From a bacterium (GTDB lineage Bacteria > SZUA-79 > Acidulodesulfobacterales > Acidulodesulfobacteraceae), in NCBI GenBank assembly GCA_021811805.1, contig JAKAQA010000001.1:64533-99294 (forward strand): 34,762 nucleotides of DNA, in the 5' to 3' direction. A program made the position numbers and the translations under genes. Every line of letters begins with the position of its first letter. Position 1 is the stretch's first letter. This document shows, in pieces, positions 30,349-34,762 of this stretch. Under the pieces are notes generated by a model. The model ran no database searches and was not told the DNA's origin. It saw only the letters and a list, made by a program, of their open reading frames with translations.

Positions 30349-30435
30349 ATGATAGTATTTTTAGCAGCTTTTGCCGGCATAGCTATAATGTATGCCTTAT
30401 TATGGTTTTTTACGGATTTTATAGATAAGATTTAA
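30349..30435 (+). CDS. Second KdpF-like small membrane peptide
   Basis: A second 28-residue single-pass peptide, MIVFLAAFAGIAIMYALLWF then FTDFIDKI, with a very strong ribosome site (AAAGGAGTGGGGAGGGG) just upstream. It lies between kdpF and kdpA in the same operon, is the same length as the first copy, and ends in an acidic-aromatic tail. It shares no close residue identity with the first peptide. It may be a second KdpF-type subunit or a distinct small regulator of the pump. It is 33 bp upstream of kdpA. Confidence 0.6.
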   Translation: MIVFLAAFAGIAIMYALLWFFTDFIDKI

Positions 30436-30468
30436 TTTAAATTTAAACATAAAAAGAGGTGTCGAATA

Positions 30469-32196
30469 ATGACTTACACGGGAGTTTTGCAGATTTTAAT
30501 AACGCTTGCCGTTATGGTTATAGCCGCAGTTCCGTTAAGTAAATATCTTGCGCATGTTTTTAAATGCGAACATACATTTTTAGACGGGATTATAAATCCG
30601 GTGGAAAGTTGGACTTTAAAGTTTCTGAAAGTTAACGGAAATGAAGAGATGGACTGGGTTAAATATTTAAAGACGGGGCTTATCGTTAATTTCTTAATGC
30701 TGTCGATAGTTTATTTCATATTGAGGTTTCAAAACTTTTTTCCGTTCAACCAGATGCGCTATCCGGGCATTCCTTGGGCACTTGATTTTAACACGGCGAT
30801 AAGTTTTATAACCAATACGAACTGGCAAAATTACGGCGGAGAGGAGGTTTTATCCAATTTTTCCCAGATGGCGCTTGTTTTTCTACAGTTCACTTCGGCT
30901 GCCACGGGACTTGTTTTTGCCGTAGCTTTTATCCGCGGGCTTATAAGGCGCGAAGCAAAATATGTGGGTAATTTTTACGCAGATTTTATAAAGGCTGTTT
31001 ACAGGCTTTTTTTTCCTTTAGCCGTTATATTTGCGGTTATTATGCTGTGGCAGGGATCGCCGCAAAGCATCTTTACCATGCAGAAAAACGTCGTGAATAT
31101 GACGGGAACTAAACAGACTCTTTCCGTAGGACCCGTAGCTTCTATGGTATCTATCGAAAATATTGGGACTAACGGAGGAGGTTTTTACAACGCAAATGCC
31201 GCCCAGCCTTACGAAAATCCTAACCCCTTTACTAACGCCTTAATTATATTTATGATGGGGACGATTCCTATAGCGCTTTTTTTAATGTACGGAATAATGA
31301 TAGGGAATAAAAAGCATGCATGGACTTTATTTGCGGTCGCTATGACGCTCCTCGTAGTCTGCCTTGCAACGGTTTATTCTCAGGAGGCGCACGGCAATCC
31401 GTTCCTTGCAAAGTTAGGAGCAAATATCCGTGTTTCTAAAAATAATCCGGGCGGCAATATGGAAGGAAAGCAGGAACATATCGGAATTGCCCAGACCTCT
31501 TTATTTGCAGTCGCTACTACGGCGTTTACCACCGGCAACGTCGATTCCGCCCACGACAGTTTTATGCCTCTTTCAGGCATGGTTCTAATCGCCGAAATGA
31601 TGTTAAACCTTATATTCGGCGGTAAAGGAGTGGGGCTTTTAAATATGCTCGCAATGGTAATAATAGCCGTGTTCATAGCCGGACTTATGGTAGGACGGAC
31701 GCCTGAATTTCTTGGGAAAAAAATAGAGGCTAAGGAAGTGAAACTTGCAACGCTTGCAATGTTTGCCCATGCGTTTATTATTCTTATCCCTTTTGCGATA
31801 GCTTTAGCTTTACCGGCGGGGTTGGCGGGTATATTGAATCCCGGTCCGCACGGATTAAGCGAGATTTTATACGCCTATACCTCGACGACGGCAAACAACG
31901 GGTCTGCGTTTGCCGGTCTTAACGGCAATACGCTTTTTTATAATATTTCGCTCGGGCTTACTATATTTTTCGGCAGATATATTCCTATAATTTGCCAGGT
32001 TGCAATAGCGGGTTCATTAATCAAAAAGAAAAGCATACCGGAATCGGCGGGAACGTTTCCGGCGCACGGCATTTTATTTTATACGGTCGTGATGGGAACT
32101 ATACTGCTTGTCGGAGCGCTAACGTTCTTTCCGGCGCTGGCGCTTGGACCTATTGCGGAACATTTCGCAATGGTAAAAGGGCATCTGTTTTATTAA
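30469..32196 (+). CDS. kdpA: Potassium-transporting ATPase subunit A
   Basis: K+-binding, channel-like subunit of the KdpFABC pump, 575 aa with about ten transmembrane segments. The four selectivity-filter loops are visible: TNTNWQNYGGEEVLSNFSQM, SIENIGTNGGGFYNANAAQP followed by YENPNPFTN, ATTAFTTGNVDSAHDSFMPL, and STTANNGSAFAGLNGNT. The length fits the family (E. coli 557). It starts at ATG 30469 with AAAGAGG upstream. It is followed 20-30 bp later by kdpC rather than kdpB. Expression is expected to depend on the c-di-AMP riboswitch upstream. Confidence 0.97.
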   Translation: MTYTGVLQILITLAVMVIAAVPLSKYLAHVFKCEHTFLDGIINPVESWTLKFLKVNGNEEMDWVKYLKTGLIVNFLMLSIVYFILRFQNFFPFNQMRYPGIPWALDFNTAISFITNTNWQNYGGEEVLSNFSQMALVFLQFTSAATGLVFAVAFIRGLIRREAKYVGNFYADFIKAVYRLFFPLAVIFAVIMLWQGSPQSIFTMQKNVVNMTGTKQTLSVGPVASMVSIENIGTNGGGFYNANAAQPYENPNPFTNALIIFMMGTIPIALFLMYGIMIGNKKHAWTLFAVAMTLLVVCLATVYSQEAHGNPFLAKLGANIRVSKNNPGGNMEGKQEHIGIAQTSLFAVATTAFTTGNVDSAHDSFMPLSGMVLIAEMMLNLIFGGKGVGLLNMLAMVIIAVFIAGLMVGRTPEFLGKKIEAKEVKLATLAMFAHAFIILIPFAIALALPAGLAGILNPGPHGLSEILYAYTSTTANNGSAFAGLNGNTLFYNISLGLTIFFGRYIPIICQVAIAGSLIKKKSIPESAGTFPAHGILFYTVVMGTILLVGALTFFPALALGPIAEHFAMVKGHLFY

Positions 32197-32225
32197 TTTA
32201 AAATAATTTAAAGAGGATGTTTATT

Positions 32226-32846
32226 GTGGGAAAAGAATTTATAAGAATGATAAAATTAACGGTTTTATTATATATTATATGCTCTATAGGCTATACTTTT
32301 CTTATATGGGGCATAGGAAAAATAGCCTTTCCCTTTCAGGCGGGCGGAAGCATCGTTTATAAAAATTCAAAGCCGGTCGGTTCATTTTTGATAGGCGAAA
32401 AATTTACTTCTCCGTATATATTTAACGGCAGACCGTCGTATGCCGGAAACGGTTATAACGGAATGGAATCAGGCGCTTCAAATTACGCTCCCGTCAACGG
32501 AAAGTATATAAACCATGAAAAAAAACTTATAAATAAATTTTTAAAGGAAAATCCGGCCGTTAAAAAAGGCGGTGTGCCGGTCGATATAATAACCGGCTCC
32601 GGCTCGGGTTTGGGACCTTATATTTCTATAGCGGCGGCGTTAGACCAGATACCGAGGATATCGTCGCTTACCGGAATATCTAAAACTATACTTCATAGGC
32701 TTGTTAAAAACAATATATCTTATAGGCAATTAGGCATATTTGGAACTCCCGGGGTAAACACGATGAAATTAAATTTAAAACTTTCTTTACTTCTTAAAAA
32801 AAGCGATTATAAGTTATATAAACGTATTTTCAAGGGACTGGCTTAA
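32226..32846 (+). CDS. kdpC: Potassium-transporting ATPase subunit C
   Basis: Membrane-anchored subunit of the Kdp pump, 206 aa. One N-terminal transmembrane helix (LTVLLYIICSIGYTFLIWGI) is followed by the periplasmic domain with GSFLIGEKFTSPYIFNGRPS, a proline-rich ASNYAP segment, VPVDIITGSGSGLGPYIS and a C-terminal FGTPGVNTMKLNLKLS. The usual SGLDPHIS-P motif reads SGLGPYIS-I here, so the conserved Asp and His are replaced. The start is GTG 32226, with AAGAGG nine bases before it; an ATG at 32217 directly abuts that site. The gene sits between kdpA and kdpB, not after kdpB as in the common order. Confidence 0.93.
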   Translation: MGKEFIRMIKLTVLLYIICSIGYTFLIWGIGKIAFPFQAGGSIVYKNSKPVGSFLIGEKFTSPYIFNGRPSYAGNGYNGMESGASNYAPVNGKYINHEKKLINKFLKENPAVKKGGVPVDIITGSGSGLGPYISIAAALDQIPRISSLTGISKTILHRLVKNNISYRQLGIFGTPGVNTMKLNLKLSLLLKKSDYKLYKRIFKGLA

Positions 32847-32898
32847 GCCGATTAATTAATATTTGTTTAATTTTTAAATAAAAGGGATAAGAAAAATT

Positions 32899-34762
32899 AT
32901 GTCCAGAAAATCATATTATGTTTCTGCGTTTAGCAAAGATATAATGTTATCCGCAATAAAGGATTCTTTTAAAAAGCTTAATCCGAAAATAATGATTAAA
33001 AATCCGGTTATGTTTGTCGTCGAGATAGGTTCCGTTATTACCACGGCAATATTTATCAAAGACCTTTTTCTGCATGATTTTAAATTTATCGCCTTTGTTC
33101 TTCAAATAACGTTATGGCTATGGTTTACCGTTCTGTTCGCCAATTTTGCCGAAAGCATTTCCGAAGGAAGAGGCAAAGCGCAGGCGGACAGCCTGAGAAG
33201 AACAAAGACCGAGGTAATAGCAAGGCTGTTTAAAGAAGACGGAAAGGAGGAAAAAATAAAAACCTTCCTCTTGAGAAAAGGGGATGTAGTTATTGCCGAA
33301 TCGGGCGATACTATACCCGCCGACGGAGAAATAATAGAAGGAATCGCTTCCGTAGATGAATCCGCCATTACCGGAGAATCCGCTCCCGTAATAAGGGAAA
33401 GCGGCGGCGATAGAAGCGCGGTTACCGGCGGTACGAAAGTCTTATCGGATAAAATTATAATCAGAGTAACGTCGAACCCGGGAGAGAATTTTATAGATAA
33501 GATGATAGCTCTCGTCGAAGGAGCATCAAGACGGAAGACGCCGAACGAAATAGCGCTTAATATTTTACTTGTAATGCTGACGGCCCTTTTTTTAGCCGTC
33601 GTTATTACTTTAGAACCTATGGCCGGTTATTTTCACGGATACATTTCTCCAGTAATTTTAGTCGCCCTTCTTGTGTGCCTCATACCTACGACTATAGGCG
33701 CTCTGCTTTCCGCCATAGGTATTTCCGGTATGGACAGGCTTGTCAAACATAACGTAATTGCCATGTCCGGAAAAGCCGTAGAAGCGGCAGGCGACGTCAA
33801 CACCCTCTTGCTTGATAAAACAGGAACTATAACATTCGGAAACAGGATGGCCGTTTCTTTTATTCCGCCCGAGGGTTCGGACATTAACGAGTTAGCCGAT
33901 TATGCACAGCTTTCGTCTTTAAGCGACGAAACGCCTGAAGGAAGGTCTATTGTAACTCTGGCAAAGCAGTACGGCTTCAGGGGAAGGCATATAGACGAAA
34001 AAAATATAGAGTTTATTCCCTTTTCGGCATTTACCAGAATGAGCGGAGTTAACCTTTTAGATAAGAGTTTGCAAATAAGGAAAGGAGCGGTAGATGCGGT
34101 TATAAAATTCGTCGAGCAAAATAACGGCACAGTTGCTGATAAAACCGTAAAAATAGCGGAGGAAATTTCTAAAAAAGGCGGGACGCCTCTTGCCGTTGCG
34201 GTAAATGACCGCATGCTAGGCATTATACATTTAAAAGACGTCGTAAAAGGCGGAATTAAGGAGCGGATTAATAGTTTAAGAAAGATAGGCATTAAAACCG
34301 TCATGATAACTGGCGACAATCCTTTGACGGCAAAAGCGATTGCAAGCGAAGCCGGAGTTGACGATTTTGTAGCGGAAGCTACTCCGGAAACCAAAATGGC
34401 GATTATAAAAAAAGAACAATCGCTTGGCAAGCTAGTAGCGATGACCGGGGACGGAACTAACGATGCGCCTGCTTTAGCTCAGGCTGATGTCGGCGTCGCT
34501 ATGAACACAGGCACTATGGCGGCAAAAGAAGCGGGGAATATGATAGACCTAGATTCAAATCCTACTAAACTGATAGAAATCGTCGAGATAGGCAAGCAAC
34601 TTCTTATAACCAGAGGGTCACTTACCACATTTTCCATAGCAAACGACATAGCAAAATATTTTGCCATAATACCGGCTATGTTTGCGCCTATTATTCCATG
34701 GCTTAGGCCTTTAAACGTTATGGGGTTGTCTTCGCCGGAGTCGGCTATACTTTCGGCGGTAA
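32899..34762 (+). CDS. kdpB: Potassium-transporting ATPase subunit B, partial at window end
   Basis: Catalytic P-type ATPase subunit of the Kdp pump; 621 codons are visible and the frame runs off the window. The phosphorylation motif [11 protein letters not shown] has its Asp at residue 306 (E. coli Asp307). Also visible are [33 protein letters not shown], the nucleotide-binding region, [14 protein letters not shown] and the hinge [20 protein letters not shown]. The last residues, [11 protein letters not shown], match a region about 60-70 residues before the usual C-terminus. The N-terminus starts [15 protein letters not shown] with helix 1 following. It starts 52 bp after kdpC. kdpD/kdpE, if present, lie beyond the window. 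Confidence 0.95.
   Translation, partial: MSRKSYYVSAFSKDIMLSAIKDSFKKLNPKIMIKNPVMFVVEIGSVITTAIFIKDLFLHDFKFIAFVLQITLWLWFTVLFANFAESISEGRGKAQADSLRRTKTEVIARLFKEDGKEEKIKTFLLRKGDVVIAESGDTIPADGEIIEGIASVDESAITGESAPVIRESGGDRSAVTGGTKVLSDKIIIRVTSNPGENFIDKMIALVEGASRRKTPNEIALNILLVMLTALFLAVVITLEPMAGYFHGYISPVILVALLVCLIPTTIGALLSAIGISGMDRLVKHNVIAMSGKAVEAAGDVNTLLLDKTGTITFGNRMAVSFIPPEGSDINELADYAQLSSLSDETPEGRSIVTLAKQYGFRGRHIDEKNIEFIPFSAFTRMSGVNLLDKSLQIRKGAVDAVIKFVEQNNGTVADKTVKIAEEISKKGGTPLAVAVNDRMLGIIHLKDVVKGGIKERINSLRKIGIKTVMITGDNPLTAKAIASEAGVDDFVAEATPETKMAIIKKEQSLGKLVAMTGDGTNDAPALAQADVGVAMNTGTMAAKEAGNMIDLDSNPTKLIEIVEIGKQLLITRGSLTTFSIANDIAKYFAIIPAMFAPIIPWLRPLNVMGLSSPESAILSAV

Overview
The window is an AT-rich, densely packed piece of a Gram-negative bacterial chromosome. 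An outer-membrane porin with a C-terminal Phe, a cytochrome bd oxidase and a TorD-type chaperone point to a diderm. Heme made through siroheme by AhbC/AhbD-type radical SAM enzymes, c-type cytochromes and the overall gene style fit Desulfobacterota or related 'deltaproteobacterial' lineages, possibly an uncultured group such as Candidatus Acidulodesulfobacterales (Sva0485). That lineage call is inference. The window opens in the 3' end of gyrA and closes inside kdpB.

Region 1 (1-13.6 kb), housekeeping and heme: gyrA end, gpsA, an OsmC-like protein, AMMECR1, then a tight run sirC-like / ccsA(hemX)-like / hemA / hemC / cobA-hemD fusion / ahbC / ahbD, then an RDD membrane protein and polA. The run covers glutamyl-tRNA to uroporphyrinogen III to siroheme (sirC, cobA-hemD) and then didecarboxysiroheme to heme b (ahbC, ahbD). 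hemL, hemB and the siroheme decarboxylase ahbAB are not in the window.

Region 2 (13.6-24.5 kb), terminal oxidase and nitric-oxide module: a promoter-rich gap, cydAB, an Rrf2 regulator with an IscR-like Cys3-His set, then DUF2249 and RIC/ScdA iron-sulfur repair genes on the minus strand facing a NorC-like cytochrome c and a qNOR-type NO reductase on the plus strand. Between the divergent pairs lie two mirror-image Crp/FNR/HcpR-like sites, each centred at the -41.5 position of its own predicted promoter. Then come a decayed NarL-type response regulator, a MITE-like element, an orphan TorD chaperone and a large porin.

Region 3 (24.5-29.8 kb), accessory: brnT-brnA toxin-antitoxin, a lone nucleotidyltransferase, an MNT-HEPN pair, an unrecognised 318-aa protein, an AP-endonuclease-2-fold TIM barrel and an MFS transporter. 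Several of these genes have promoters placed so that the mRNA would be nearly leaderless.

Region 4 (29.8-34.8 kb), potassium: a strong promoter, a c-di-AMP (ydaO-type) riboswitch, an intrinsic terminator, two tandem 28-aa membrane peptides (kdpF and a second kdpF-like gene), then kdpA, kdpC and kdpB in the unusual order A-C-B.

Two copies of a 181-208 bp element (1218-1398 and 21678-21885) have perfect terminal inverted repeats and 5-bp flanking direct repeats, the signature of a non-autonomous transposable element. The strongest candidates for something new are the mirror-symmetric NO-stress control region, the kdp leader with its duplicated kdpF and A-C-B order, and the MITE family.
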